The position numbers and the translations under genes were made by a program. The notes under the pieces are model-generated. The model made no database searches. It saw only the letters and a list, made by a program, of their open reading frames with translations, and was not told the origin of the DNA. Positions 49,936 to 57,210 of a DNA stretch of 64,000 bases are shown here, piece by piece. Position 1 is the first letter of the stretch. The number at the start of each line of letters is the position of its first letter. Where the stretch lies: positions 1 to 64,000 of the forward strand of contig CAKPCK010000004.1 of the NCBI GenBank assembly GCA_934141555.1, read 5' to 3'. The DNA is from an uncultured Clostridia bacterium (lineage in GTDB: Bacteria > Bacillota > Clostridia > TANB77 > CAG-508).

Positions 49936-50481
49936 ATGCCTATCATTAACAAAATTCAAACAATATCTATTTCAGACAGAATACAAATTATTTCAATTAT
50001 TTGTACTTCAATTCTTTCAATTATCGCTATAATAATTTCTGTACTCACTCTGATACAGAACAACAAGATGATTTTCGAGAGTAACAAACCTTATTTATCA
50101 ATTTTTGCTAGAACAACAAATTTTACTTCTCCACGTTTGTATCTTGTATTAAAAAATTTTGGAACTAGCGGTGCTACAATTTTAAATATTGAATATGATG
50201 AAATTTTTGATTGTTTTCTTAAAAAGAAACCTTTTGAACATATGAAAAATGTTTTTATTGCTCCAAATCAAACTTTCCTATATCCATTAAATAAATCTGA
50301 AACTTTATGTAAGCCCGTTAATTTTAAGATTACATACCAGTATTTAGGCAAAACATATATTGAAAATTGTTGTGTTAATTTTGATCAATTTTCTGATATT
50401 TGCTATTTAAAGACTCATTGTTCTAATGACGTAAAAGAATTGTCCGAAATTTTACAAGAAATGACTATTCAGAACATTTAG
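49936..50481 (+). CDS. Lysogeny-region membrane protein, 181 aa
   Basis: One transmembrane helix (residues about 20-42, IISIICTSILSIIAIIISVL) followed by a beta-rich domain with SNKPYLSIFARTTNFTSPRL, LVLKNFGTSGATILNIEYDE and KPVNFKITYQYLGKTYIENC. This single-helix plus beta-sandwich plan occurs in many phage and plasmid proteins of unknown role. It is plus-strand, with its own promoter in the lysogeny region, so a lysogenic conversion or superinfection-exclusion role is plausible but unproven. Confidence 0.6.
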   Translation: MPIINKIQTISISDRIQIISIICTSILSIIAIIISVLTLIQNNKMIFESNKPYLSIFARTTNFTSPRLYLVLKNFGTSGATILNIEYDEIFDCFLKKKPFEHMKNVFIAPNQTFLYPLNKSETLCKPVNFKITYQYLGKTYIENCCVNFDQFSDICYLKTHCSNDVKELSEILQEMTIQNI

Positions 50482-50642
50482 ACTATAGTTTCTTGTAATT
50501 TATCAATTGCTTTTTCTAAAACAAACTTATTTACTGCATAAGTTTGTTTCTTTTTTTTTAATAGATTCAAAATATCATCCACTTGATTGTTGACTTCAAT
50601 AACTGATATCTCTGAATTTCCCACTAAATATTCTTGCCCCAT
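50478..50642 (-). CDS. Small protein downstream of the Cro-like gene, 54 aa
   Basis: Begins behind GAGAGGAGATAAGA: MGQEYLVGNSEISVIEVNNQ, VDDILNLLKKKKQTYAVNKF, VLEKAIDKLQETIV. Helical, no family. It overlaps the convergent membrane-protein gene by 4 bases. The strong ribosome-binding site supports it. Confidence 0.6.
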   Translation of the reverse strand: MGQEYLVGNSEISVIEVNNQVDDILNLLKKKKQTYAVNKFVLEKAIDKLQETIV

Positions 50643-50682
50643 TCTCTTATCTCCTCTCTCTGAATTATTATTGTAATTTTTA

Positions 50683-50886
50683 TTAACATTTTGTTAATTT
50701 AATTGCTAAATAAATATCTGCTATACTGCACCCATACAATTTGGCCAATTTTTCTTTCATCTTATCACTTGGATTTCTACTACCATTTTCAATTAAAGAT
50801 ATATATGTTATTGTAGTATTAAGTTGTTTGGCAACTTGCTTTTGAGTTAAACCATTATCTTCACGTAATATTTTTAATGTTTTCAT
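50683..50886 (-). CDS. Cro-like XRE family repressor
   Basis: 67 aa from the ATG behind AAAAGGAGGTGCAAAA. A single helix-turn-helix: LKILREDNGLTQKQVAKQLN, TTITYISLIENGSRNPSDKM. It is divergent from the CI-like gene, and five operator copies lie in and around the space between them. Its own promoter (TTGACA-17-TATAAT, 50929-50957) has an operator in the spacer. It probably turns off lysogeny and starts the early leftward operon. Its stop codon lies inside a sixth-class position: the operator at 50683. Confidence 0.85.
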   Translation of the reverse strand: MKTLKILREDNGLTQKQVAKQLNTTITYISLIENGSRNPSDKMKEKLAKLYGCSIADIYLAIKLTKC

Positions 50887-50928
50887 TTTTGCACCTCCTT
50901 TTAACATTTTGTTAATTGATATGATGCA

Positions 50929-50957
50929 ATTATATATTAACGTTTTGTTAATGTCAA
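50929..50957 (-). promoter_or_regulatory. Early leftward promoter
   Basis: Minus-strand TTGACA (50952-50957), 17-base spacer made of an operator, TATAAT (50929-50934). A perfect sigma-A promoter. Confidence 0.85.
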
Positions 50958-51017
50958 TACTTTTTTCAAAAATATTTTAACAATTGGTTAAAAGTATTGA
51001 TATATCTAGGAAAAAAC

Positions 51018-51046
51018 TTTACAAGTTTAACATTTTGTTATATAAT
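51018..51046 (+). promoter_or_regulatory. Repressor promoter
   Basis: TTTACA (51018-51023), 17-base spacer holding an operator, TATAAT (51041-51046), 30 bases before the CI-like start. Confidence 0.8.
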
Positions 51047-51075
51047 TTTGTTATACTTTTTAAAAGGAGTTTGAT

Positions 51076-51417
51076 ATGAATAGATTAAAATTATTAAGAG
51101 AAGAAAAAAAGTTAACGCAAAGTGATATCGCTAAACTATTAAATATCACAATTGCTGCATATAGTTATTATGAAAATGAAAAAAGAGATATGACACCAGA
51201 CACAATCTTAAAACTAGCAGATTATTTTGGTGTTTCAACAGATTATCTATTAGGAAAATCTGATGTAAGAAACTCTGAAATTAAAGATAATGATTTATTA
51301 GATTTAGCAAGTATGGGATTTAATGCTGATAGCTACACCCCACCAACTTCTACTCAAAAAGAACAAATTAAAGGTTTGCTTGAAGTAGTTTTAAAAGATA
51401 ACAAAAAAAATAAATAA
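51076..51417 (+). CDS. CI-like XRE family repressor
   Basis: 113 aa. N-terminal helix-turn-helix (LKLLREEKKLTQSDIAKLLN, ITIAAYSYYENEKRDMTPDT, LKLADYFGVSTDYLLGKSD) and a C-terminal region of about 45 residues. It lacks the peptidase domain of lambda-type CI, so induction probably goes through the ImmA-like protein encoded next. AAAAGGAG precedes the start. Confidence 0.88.
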   Translation: MNRLKLLREEKKLTQSDIAKLLNITIAAYSYYENEKRDMTPDTILKLADYFGVSTDYLLGKSDVRNSEIKDNDLLDLASMGFNADSYTPPTSTQKEQIKGLLEVVLKDNKKNK

Positions 51418-51445
51418 GTGCAAAAAATATTATAGGAGATTAAAA

Positions 51446-51769
51446 ATGGATCTAAATAATTTATATAATCTAGCTGAAAAAGAAAATATCAAAATATATG
51501 ATTGGTATATAGAAAATGCTTATGGGATATTTTTAAATATAGATAAAATAAATGCAATTGCACTAAACTATTCTGAATTAAACACAAGTATTGATGAAAA
51601 ATGTGTATTATCCGAAGAACTTGGTCATTATTATATGGAAGCTACCTATCCAGTGAATACAGAGGATCAAATTTTAATAGACAAACAGGAATATCGTGCA
51701 AAGAAATGCAGTTATTATGCTCTTATTCCTTTTGAAAAGCTAAAATTAGCTGTTAAAAAACGGGATTAA
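51446..51769 (+). CDS. ImmA/IrrE-like protein, main frame (frameshifted gene)
   Basis: 107 aa. INAIALNYSELNTSIDEKCV, LSEELGHYYMEATYPVNTED, QEYRAKKCSYYALIPFEKLK. This is the phage-type ImmA/IrrE domain; the zinc motif reads SEELGH, lacking the first His of HExxH, a change common in phage members. The frame stops at AVKKRD, because of one extra A in the A6 run 51755-51760; the rest (GINTIYALAEYFEVTIQYMQ...) follows in another frame. Such proteins cleave or trigger the cognate CI-like repressor in response to DNA damage. Activity of the truncated form is doubtful. Confidence 0.75.
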   Translation: MDLNNLYNLAEKENIKIYDWYIENAYGIFLNIDKINAIALNYSELNTSIDEKCVLSEELGHYYMEATYPVNTEDQILIDKQEYRAKKCSYYALIPFEKLKLAVKKRD

Positions 51770-51866
51770 TACAATTTATGCTCTTGCAGAATATTTTGAA
51801 GTTACAATTCAATATATGCAAAATGCAATAAGTTTTTATACAGAAAAATATGGTTTTATATGCTAA
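51759..51866 (+). pseudogene. Out-of-frame C-terminal part of the ImmA-like gene
   Basis: Reads NGINTIYALAEYFEVTIQY, MQNAISFYTEKYGFIC and then TAA at 51864-51866, the usual C-terminal end of phage ImmA-like proteins (L-A-x-[YF]-F-x-V-T-x-x-[YF]-M). It has no start. One A less at 51755-51760 restores a protein of about 139 aa. Confidence 0.65.
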
Positions 51867-51899
51867 AGATAAGTTTTATATACTTATCTTATTTTTTTA
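51866..51899 (+). terminator. Terminator between ImmA-like gene and integrase
   Basis: AAGATAAG pairs with CTTATCTT around a TTTTATATA loop and runs into ATTTTTTT. The integrase ribosome-binding site (AGGAGGT) comes directly after. Confidence 0.65.
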
Positions 51900-51910
51900 G
51901 GAGGTACATT

Positions 51911-53014
51911 ATGCCAAAAACAAAATATAAAAAACGAAAAGATGGTAGATATCAAACATCAGTTGTTATAGATGGTGTAAAAAAATATATAATAGCAAAA
52001 ACAGCTGATGAACTAGATAATAAAATCACAGAAATAAATTATAAAAAATTAAAAGGTATGTCTCAATCTTTTTCTGACATAACATTTAAACAATATGCAG
52101 ATAAATGGTTTGATATTAACATTTCTATAAAAGAGGTAGCAACCCAAAATAGTGTAAAAAATAGATTGAAGCACATTAATAAATATATAGGCAATGTAAA
52201 ATTAAGAAACTTAAAGAAATATCAAATACAAGAAATTCAAACTAATATGCTTAAGGCTGGATATACAGATATTACAAACCGAACTATAGCTGAATGTAAA
52301 AGAGTTTTAGAAGATGCTGTAAATAACGATATTATAGAGAAAAATGTTGCAAACGGAATTAAAGCTGTAAAATTTCCAAAAACTGAAAGAGTTCCTTTAA
52401 CACAATATGAAGATTCTAAAGTTATTGAATGCGCACAAAATCACAAGTATGGTTTATTTATATTGTTATTGAGATACTGTGGCATAAGACCGGAGGAAGC
52501 TGTTGCATTAACTATAGCCGATGTAGATTTGAATAATAAACTTTTGAATATAAATAAAGCTGTCTCTCTTGCTAAAAATCAACCTCAATTAAAAGCTACT
52601 AAAAATTTAAAAAACAGAAAAATTCCTATTCCTAATTTTCTAATTAAATCATTAGAAAAAGAAGTTGATTATCGTTCTGAAAATGGTATTAAATACCTTT
52701 TTACCAAAGAAACAGATAAATTATCAATGCTAACAAAACAAGCATTGAAAACCCATTTAGACTCTTTCTTGAATGAAATGAATAAAACTATTACAGATGA
52801 AGATAAAAAAATTAAATTTTCTTACTATCAGTTAAGACATTCATATTGTACTATGTTATATTATGCAGGGGTTAAAATAAAAAAAGCTCAAGAATTAATG
52901 GGACATTCTTCTGCTGATATGGTTTATGATATTTACACACATTTAGATGAAGAAAGAGAAAATGCAAACGATTTAATCAATGACTATGTTTCTAATAAAA
53001 TTTTAAAGTATTAA
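51911..53014 (+). CDS. int: Tyrosine integrase
   Basis: 367 aa from the ATG behind TTTAGGAGGTACATT. It has an N-terminal arm-binding domain (TKYKKRKDGRYQTSVVIDG), a core-binding domain (about 60-160) and a catalytic domain. The catalytic residues are Arg in RYCGIRPEEAVAL, Lys in LKATKNLKNRKIPI, His/Arg in YQLRHSYCTM, His in LMGHSSADM and Tyr in VYDIYTHL. It recombines attP with attB in the tRNA-Thr 3' end. It lies 90 bases left of attR. Its candidate arm sites are at both prophage ends. Confidence 0.95.
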   Translation: MPKTKYKKRKDGRYQTSVVIDGVKKYIIAKTADELDNKITEINYKKLKGMSQSFSDITFKQYADKWFDINISIKEVATQNSVKNRLKHINKYIGNVKLRNLKKYQIQEIQTNMLKAGYTDITNRTIAECKRVLEDAVNNDIIEKNVANGIKAVKFPKTERVPLTQYEDSKVIECAQNHKYGLFILLLRYCGIRPEEAVALTIADVDLNNKLLNINKAVSLAKNQPQLKATKNLKNRKIPIPNFLIKSLEKEVDYRSENGIKYLFTKETDKLSMLTKQALKTHLDSFLNEMNKTITDEDKKIKFSYYQLRHSYCTMLYYAGVKIKKAQELMGHSSADMVYDIYTHLDEERENANDLINDYVSNKILKY

Positions 53015-53023
53015 AGTAGAAAA

Positions 53024-53042
53024 GTGGTCAAAAAGTGGTCAA
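53024..53042. repeat. Right integrase arm-type site (candidate)
   Basis: GTGGTCAAAAAGTGGTCAA, identical to 16236-16254 and in the same orientation; two 11-bp-spaced copies of GTGGTCAA. Confidence 0.6.
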
Positions 53043-53103
53043 GTGTCTTAATGCATTCATTGTATTCGTTGTAATCACTAGGCTATATAATTTCAGATTT
53101 TTT

Positions 53104-53157
53104 CCTTGGTAAGGCTGAGGTCACGGGTTCGATTCCCGTTGGAAGCTCCATATATAA
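53104..53157 (+). repeat. attR, 54-bp core (tRNA-Thr 3' remnant)
   Basis: Exact copy of 16083-16136. It is the original chromosomal 3' half of tRNA-Thr left behind by integration, without a 5' half and so not a functional tRNA. The phage bases before it (TTTCAGATTTTT) do not extend the gene. Confidence 0.95.
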
Positions 53158-53160
53158 TAG

Positions 53161-53190
53161 AAACACCTTGTCAAAAAAGACAAGGTGTTT
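53161..53190. terminator. Original tRNA-Thr terminator, shared with the convergent gene
   Basis: AAACACCTTGTC pairs perfectly with GACAAGGTGTTT around AAAAAA, then TATTA on the plus strand. It lies between attR and the stop of the minus-strand gene at 53203. Confidence 0.8.
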
Positions 53191-53202
53191 TATTACACAA
53201 AA

Positions 53203-53829
53203 TTATTTAATTTCAAATGCTCCTGCAACCCCAAGAATTGGAAGATAGTTATTAAGTGCAATCATATCCATTTTTAATCCTTTCTCACCAAAAGTTCCAA
53301 AATTTTTTTTCAAATTTGTTGGGAACCCTTGTAATTCTTCAATCATTTTTCTGTACTGCCAAGAAGACATGCTAAGCCAATCAATAAAATATTTTTTTCC
53401 ATTTATATCTGTAATTATATTATCTCTAAACTCTTGGCTTTCAATAAAAATGACTTTTTCTTCTTGACCATAATCAACTTTTCCGATAATGCATGGGATA
53501 TGTTTTCCGATTGCTCCAATTTTATAGGCATACCCTATCCTGAAATTTGTAATAATAGAAATCCCTTCTCTTACCATATTTTCAAATTTCTTCATTTCCC
53601 TTGACTTTTTTCCAAGGAAATAAGTTGAATTATAAGAATTATAACTTCCTATGATATATGTTTTTTCATAATGTTGTACTTCAATCACTTTAACACTCTT
53701 TTCTTTTCCATTGTTACATGTTCCTACAATAACAATTTTCCGCCTTGAATCATTCATTTCATTTGGTTTAGCCAATCTCATTTTTGTATTTTCAATACAA
53801 ACAAATGAATAATTGTCAATCGTCACCAT
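53203..53829 (-). CDS. Unknown protein next to attR, 208 aa
   Basis: Soluble, mostly beta in the first half: VTIDNYSFVCIENTKMRLAK, RRKIVIVGTCNNGKEKSVKV, SYNSTYFLGKKSREMKKFEN. The end is helical (MSSWQYRKMIEELQGFPTNL). Not recognised. GGAGGAAAACT precedes the ATG. It has a strong promoter (TTGACA-17-TATTAT, 53884-53912) with a perfect 12-bp palindrome near the start site, so it is probably repressed by a dedicated regulator. It lies between the prophage and the HNH-ParB gene and may be earlier island cargo. Confidence 0.6.
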   Translation of the reverse strand: MVTIDNYSFVCIENTKMRLAKPNEMNDSRRKIVIVGTCNNGKEKSVKVIEVQHYEKTYIIGSYNSYNSTYFLGKKSREMKKFENMVREGISIITNFRIGYAYKIGAIGKHIPCIIGKVDYGQEEKVIFIESQEFRDNIITDINGKKYFIDWLSMSSWQYRKMIEELQGFPTNLKKNFGTFGEKGLKMDMIALNNYLPILGVAGAFEIK

Positions 53830-53862
53830 AGTTTTCCTCCATTCTATAAATTGTTAAAAAAC

Positions 53863-53912
53863 TGCCAATTGGCACACTTCATTATAATACTGCATTTATG
53901 TTAATTTGTCAA
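53863..53912 (-). promoter_or_regulatory. Promoter with palindromic operator
   Basis: Minus-strand TTGACA (53907-53912), 17-base spacer, TATTAT (53884-53889), and the perfect palindrome TGCCAATTGGCA at 53863-53874, about 10 bases past the -10. Confidence 0.65.
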
Positions 53913-53932
53913 TTATCATTATAATAAAAAAG

Positions 53933-53966
53933 TTCTAAGCTGCCCAAATTATTGAACAACTTAGAA
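53933..53966 (-). terminator. Terminator of the HNH-ParB gene
   Basis: Minus-strand TTCTAAGTTG and CAGCTTAGAA pair, followed by CTTTTTTATT. Confidence 0.65.
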
Positions 53967-53976
53967 TAAATCATTT

Positions 53977-54630
53977 TTAAAATATTACTTCCACATTTTC
54001 GAGAACAATAGTTGGAATTTCTTTTATCCGATTATTTTTTGCATAAAGAACTGCAGTAAAACCATCAAGTACAAAGTTGTGACAATCAACAATAATTGGC
54101 TTTGGAAACTGCCTACATCTAGCATAATATTCTTTGATTTTTTTATACTTATTTGTACTTGTATCTGATAAATCAATTGTTACAATCAAATCAGATATAG
54201 GTGTTTCACTGATCCAGCCTTCTGGTAAAATATGTACCCATCTTGTTTGAAATGTCTTAGTTTGAAAATACTCTCTTCTAAATTGTGCTTGCAATCCTGA
54301 ATCTTTTAAACTCATATAAGCTCTAAATTGATTTGGTGTCATATCTTCTTTTTTTCCATTACAGTTTCTACAAGATGGTACCATATTTTGTGGTATAGTT
54401 GGACCACCTAATGCTTGTGGATAAACATGATCTAAAGTTATTTTACTGGTGTTAACCTCTTCACCACAATAATAACATCTATCATTTCCCTTCAACTTAT
54501 AAGTTATATCATACATTATATCTTGAAATTTTCCTTGCCGTCCTTTCATCTTTAAAACAGAGTTTTCTTCAAATGCGATAATATCTCCTTCCTTTTCGAA
54601 AGTATAACCTTTTGGAACTTCGATAATCAT
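53977..54630 (-). CDS. HNH endonuclease fused to a ParB-like domain
   Basis: 217 aa from the ATG behind AAAGGAGGGCTTTTG. Residues about 45-115 carry an HNH fold with zinc pairs: DRCYYCGEEVNTSKITLDHV, YPQALGGPTIPQNMVPSCRN, CNGKKEDMTPNQFRAYM. Residues about 145-217 are ParB/Srx-like: PISDLIVTIDLSD, then FPKPIIVDCHNFVLDGFTAV, LYAKNNRIKEIPTIVLEN. ParB-like domains are nucleases or CTPases in DNA-linked systems. The fusion suggests a DNA-modifying or defence protein; the target is unknown. The gene has its own promoter and terminator and its promoter overlaps the end of yunB. Confidence 0.72.
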   Translation of the reverse strand: MIIEVPKGYTFEKEGDIIAFEENSVLKMKGRQGKFQDIMYDITYKLKGNDRCYYCGEEVNTSKITLDHVYPQALGGPTIPQNMVPSCRNCNGKKEDMTPNQFRAYMSLKDSGLQAQFRREYFQTKTFQTRWVHILPEGWISETPISDLIVTIDLSDTSTNKYKKIKEYYARCRQFPKPIIVDCHNFVLDGFTAVLYAKNNRIKEIPTIVLENVEVIF

Positions 54631-54661
54631 CAAAAGCCCTCCTTTGCTTTTTATTATTTTG

Positions 54662-54690
54662 ATAATATAACAAATTAGGGCTTTAGTCAA
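54662..54690 (-). promoter_or_regulatory. Promoter of the HNH-ParB gene
   Basis: Minus-strand TTGACT (54685-54690), 17-base spacer, TATTAT (54662-54667). AAAGCCC in the spacer and GGGCTTT at the ribosome-binding site form an inverted repeat across the start region. Confidence 0.65.
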
Positions 54691-54693
54691 TAT

Positions 54694-55422
54694 TTATTTC
54701 ATCAGATTTATAGTATCTGATGGCTTTTCAATTCCTTCTAAATTATAATAAGCATTTGGAATATTTCCAACAATAACATGTTCTGCAATAATAAATTGAT
54801 TTACCACATTTTGATTATATCTTTTCATTGGTGTTACAACAGCCATATCACAATTAAAATTAACATATACTCTATGTAATGTTTGGTTTATTCCTTGTGA
54901 AATGAATTCACTTTTTATTTCTGTATCAACACTTCCTGTCATAGAAATTTTTATAGGTATTCTTGGTCCAAATCCTGATAATAGATAGTTTCCCGTCAAA
55001 TTTCCTAATGTTATATAAATTTTTTCTGTTGGTATCTTTTCAAATTCTTGTTGTATTTTTTCTGTCAAGTCTGAAATAATATTATTTACTGCTGCTACAT
55101 TTGATTTTATAGCAGATACATTTCCATTTGAATCTTTTTCAATTGTATATAATTCTTCATATTTATATTGATTCATTACTATTGTTGATTGTTGATTTGT
55201 TATAATTGTTGCTGTATATTTAACTTTTTCATTACACATTGCCTCATATACTGGCTCTAAATAATCAAATCCAATTTTAAATCCATACACTCCAATTAAA
55301 ATTATTGATATGAATTTTATAATCTTTCTTGCTAATTTTATATTTTTTAAATTGACATTTTTTCCACGAAATCTGCCAATAGGCTTTATTATAAACCTTC
55401 TTCTTGAATAAATTTTATCCAT
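54694..55422 (-). CDS. yunB: Sporulation protein YunB
   Basis: 242 aa. One N-terminal transmembrane helix (residues about 32-52, KIIKFISIILIGVYGFKIGF), then the YunB pattern: NEKVKYTATIITNQQSTIVM, VAAVNNIISDLTEKIQQEFE, ITLGNLTGNYLLSGFGPRIP, RVYVNFNCDMAVVTPMK. It is made in the mother cell in relatives and needed for normal spores. It starts one base after the DUF3794-LysM gene with no ribosome-binding site of its own, so it is translated by coupling. Confidence 0.9.
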   Translation of the reverse strand: MDKIYSRRRFIIKPIGRFRGKNVNLKNIKLARKIIKFISIILIGVYGFKIGFDYLEPVYEAMCNEKVKYTATIITNQQSTIVMNQYKYEELYTIEKDSNGNVSAIKSNVAAVNNIISDLTEKIQQEFEKIPTEKIYITLGNLTGNYLLSGFGPRIPIKISMTGSVDTEIKSEFISQGINQTLHRVYVNFNCDMAVVTPMKRYNQNVVNQFIIAEHVIVGNIPNAYYNLEGIEKPSDTINLMK

Positions 55423-55423
55423 A

Positions 55424-56965
55424 TTATATTACTATTGGATCTTTTGCTCTTTTTAGCACATATTTAGGTATATATATTTTTTCTCCAATATTAATTTTAT
55501 CAGGATTTTCAATTCCATTTACTCTAACTATGTCGTCAACTGTACTTCCATATTTTTTCGCAATTTTCCATAATGTATCCCCATCTTTTACAACATAAAT
55601 TATAACACTGTAATCTTCTAAATCATCTTCCGTTTCTTCTGTTATATTATTTATTGCTGGTATTTCAACATCCCTATATGTCAATGTTTCAAAATTTAAA
55701 TCTACATTTGCATCAATTGTTCCACTCTGATTTGTAAATTCTTGTGTTCCAACTTCTATTCTTGTACTTGTATTGCAATTATTTTCTACTCCTTCTATTG
55801 TTTGAGTAAATGGTATTGTTATTGTTTTACTATTTACTCCTATTGTTGATGTATCTGTATATATTAAATTTACTTCCATCTCTCCTTCTAAAGCTATTTT
55901 TCCGCTTAATCTATTCTCTTTGGTTATAGATGTTTGTATTGATGTATTTATAATTTCTCCGCTTCCAATTTCAGGCATATTTACTTTTTCTCTTATTTGA
56001 CACGTATTTTTCAATGTGTTTCTATCTGATGTTGTTTTTAATGTTTTTAAATCATAATTTACTCTTTCGCCTGGACAATATAAGTCTTGTATTACTTGTA
56101 TCTCTTTTTCTTCATATGAAATACAATTTATCTCAACTTCAACCTCTAAATAAACAGTATGCTCTTCTACTGAATTTGGTTTTATTATTAAATTTTTTAT
56201 TAAATATGTTGTATCACATATGTTTTCTTCTTTGATATCTGGCATATCTATAAAACCAACTAATGGAACTCTACCTATTGTTTTACAAATTCTTCCATCA
56301 TCTGTTAAATATACCAGTTTTAATTCTATTTCTGATTTTGCAAGTATTTTGTTATAACTTATTTTTATGTCTTTATCAACTAAACTTATTGTTGCATTTA
56401 ATATCTCTGCTAAATTATCTGTATTTGGAATTGCTACATTTTCTTTTACATATGTCTTATTATTTCCTTCACATAATAATGAATTTATTTTTTCTTTTTT
56501 ACTTAAAATTTGCATATTGACATCATTTACATTTGTTGTTATTTCTGCTTCTTCAGGTAAACGTATTCTTATTGAAATTTCCACATTTGCCTTTATTCCT
56601 ATTTTTCTTCCATTTATTACTTTACATTCAAAATTTTTTATATTTGGTTCAATATCTACAATCATTCCAATTTGCAATTCTGGAACAACTATTGTTTCTG
56701 AAAAATCAAGTGTTGTGCTTAATCCTCTTAAATTATTTTTCTCTCCATCTGCTAAATACATTATATATGAAACAATATTTCCTTCTAATCTTAATTTTCC
56801 ATCCATAACTTCTTTTTTATATATACAAATATTTCCATTTGTATTAATTGTATTTAATATATCTGGTTTTGAGTCTGGAACTATCATATCTCCTTGAACT
56901 ACTATTTGTTCCTTTTTCTCACAAATTATCTTATTAATTTTTATAGTTTCTTTTGTTATATCCAT
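55424..56965 (-). CDS. DUF3794 (SPOCS)-LysM spore coat-type protein
   Basis: 513 aa. Three SPOCS/DUF3794 repeats (residues about 30-125, 175-270 and 305-400; each opens with a v-x-G-[DE]-[MI]-v-x-x-s-x-P-D-type segment) are followed by a C-terminal LysM domain (about 462-505, VVKDGDTLWKIAKKYGSTVD, then NPDKINIGEKIYIPK). LysM binds peptidoglycan, and this architecture is widespread in Clostridia that form spores. It is probably a coat or cortex-interface protein. ATAGGAGG precedes the start; it leads into yunB. Confidence 0.88.
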   Translation of the reverse strand: MDITKETIKINKIICEKKEQIVVQGDMIVPDSKPDILNTINTNGNICIYKKEVMDGKLRLEGNIVSYIMYLADGEKNNLRGLSTTLDFSETIVVPELQIGMIVDIEPNIKNFECKVINGRKIGIKANVEISIRIRLPEEAEITTNVNDVNMQILSKKEKINSLLCEGNNKTYVKENVAIPNTDNLAEILNATISLVDKDIKISYNKILAKSEIELKLVYLTDDGRICKTIGRVPLVGFIDMPDIKEENICDTTYLIKNLIIKPNSVEEHTVYLEVEVEINCISYEEKEIQVIQDLYCPGERVNYDLKTLKTTSDRNTLKNTCQIREKVNMPEIGSGEIINTSIQTSITKENRLSGKIALEGEMEVNLIYTDTSTIGVNSKTITIPFTQTIEGVENNCNTSTRIEVGTQEFTNQSGTIDANVDLNFETLTYRDVEIPAINNITEETEDDLEDYSVIIYVVKDGDTLWKIAKKYGSTVDDIVRVNGIENPDKINIGEKIYIPKYVLKRAKDPIVI

Positions 56966-57084
56966 ATGAATAACCTCCTATATATTTTTGTTTATTAATT
57001 TATATGGACATTTAATTTATTTTATTACTTTTTTGAATATTTTTTTCACTTTTGTTTATACTATTTTAGTAAGAGGTGATATCT

Positions 57085-57210
57085 TTGACAAATATCAATT
57101 GTTGTTTAGATTGTGTTTATCAAAAAGATGGAAAATGCTCTTATGATATTATTTCTAATATAATAATATGCTCTAATTCTGAATGTGCATATTATAAAAG
57201 TCCCAATTAA
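57085..57210 (+). CDS. Small Cys-rich protein, 41 aa (DUF1540-like)
   Basis: TTG start behind AAGAGGTGATATCT. The peptide has NCCLDCVYQKDGKCSYDII and ICSNSECAYYK: seven cysteines in 41 residues, a likely small zinc-binding protein. I recall similar peptides in Clostridia (NCCxxCxHxxxGxCxL). It lies in a 250-base gap between sporulation genes on the opposite strand. Its upstream TTTATACTAT could be a sporulation-sigma -10; this is a guess. Confidence 0.6.
   Translation: MTNINCCLDCVYQKDGKCSYDIISNIIICSNSECAYYKSPN

Larger units (their letters stand above)
50683..51041. promoter_or_regulatory. Five 15-bp repressor operators (TTAACxxxxxGTTAA)
   Basis: Copies at 50683-50697 and 50901-50915 (both TTAACATTTTGTTAA), 50937-50951 (TTAACGTTTTGTTAA), 50977-50991 (TTAACAATTGGTTAA) and 51027-51041 (TTAACATTTTGTTAT). 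The third lies in the spacer of the Cro-like promoter and the fifth in the spacer of the CI-like promoter. The first overlaps the end of the Cro-like gene. Confidence 0.85.
16083..53157. mobile_element. Siphovirus-type prophage, about 37 kb, integrated in tRNA-Thr
   Basis: Bounded by identical 54-bp direct repeats (16083-16136 and 53104-53157) that start in the anticodon stem and run past the tRNA 3' end. The integrase is the last gene before the right repeat. Contents from right to left are lysogeny, early, late regulation, DNA packaging, head, tail and lysis genes. The head genes are HK97-type, the small terminase is P27-type, and an HNH gene lies beside it, a set typical of cos-type siphoviruses. 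At least three genes have frameshifts, so it may be partly decayed. Confidence 0.95.

Noticed and set aside
51446..51769. Missing HExxH histidine as proof that the ImmA-like protein is dead
   Set aside because: A Glu in this place is frequent in phage members of the family; the frameshift is the stronger sign of damage.
53104..53157. A second tRNA gene at the right prophage end
   Set aside because: Only the 3' part from the anticodon stem is present. The acceptor 5' strand and D arm are missing.
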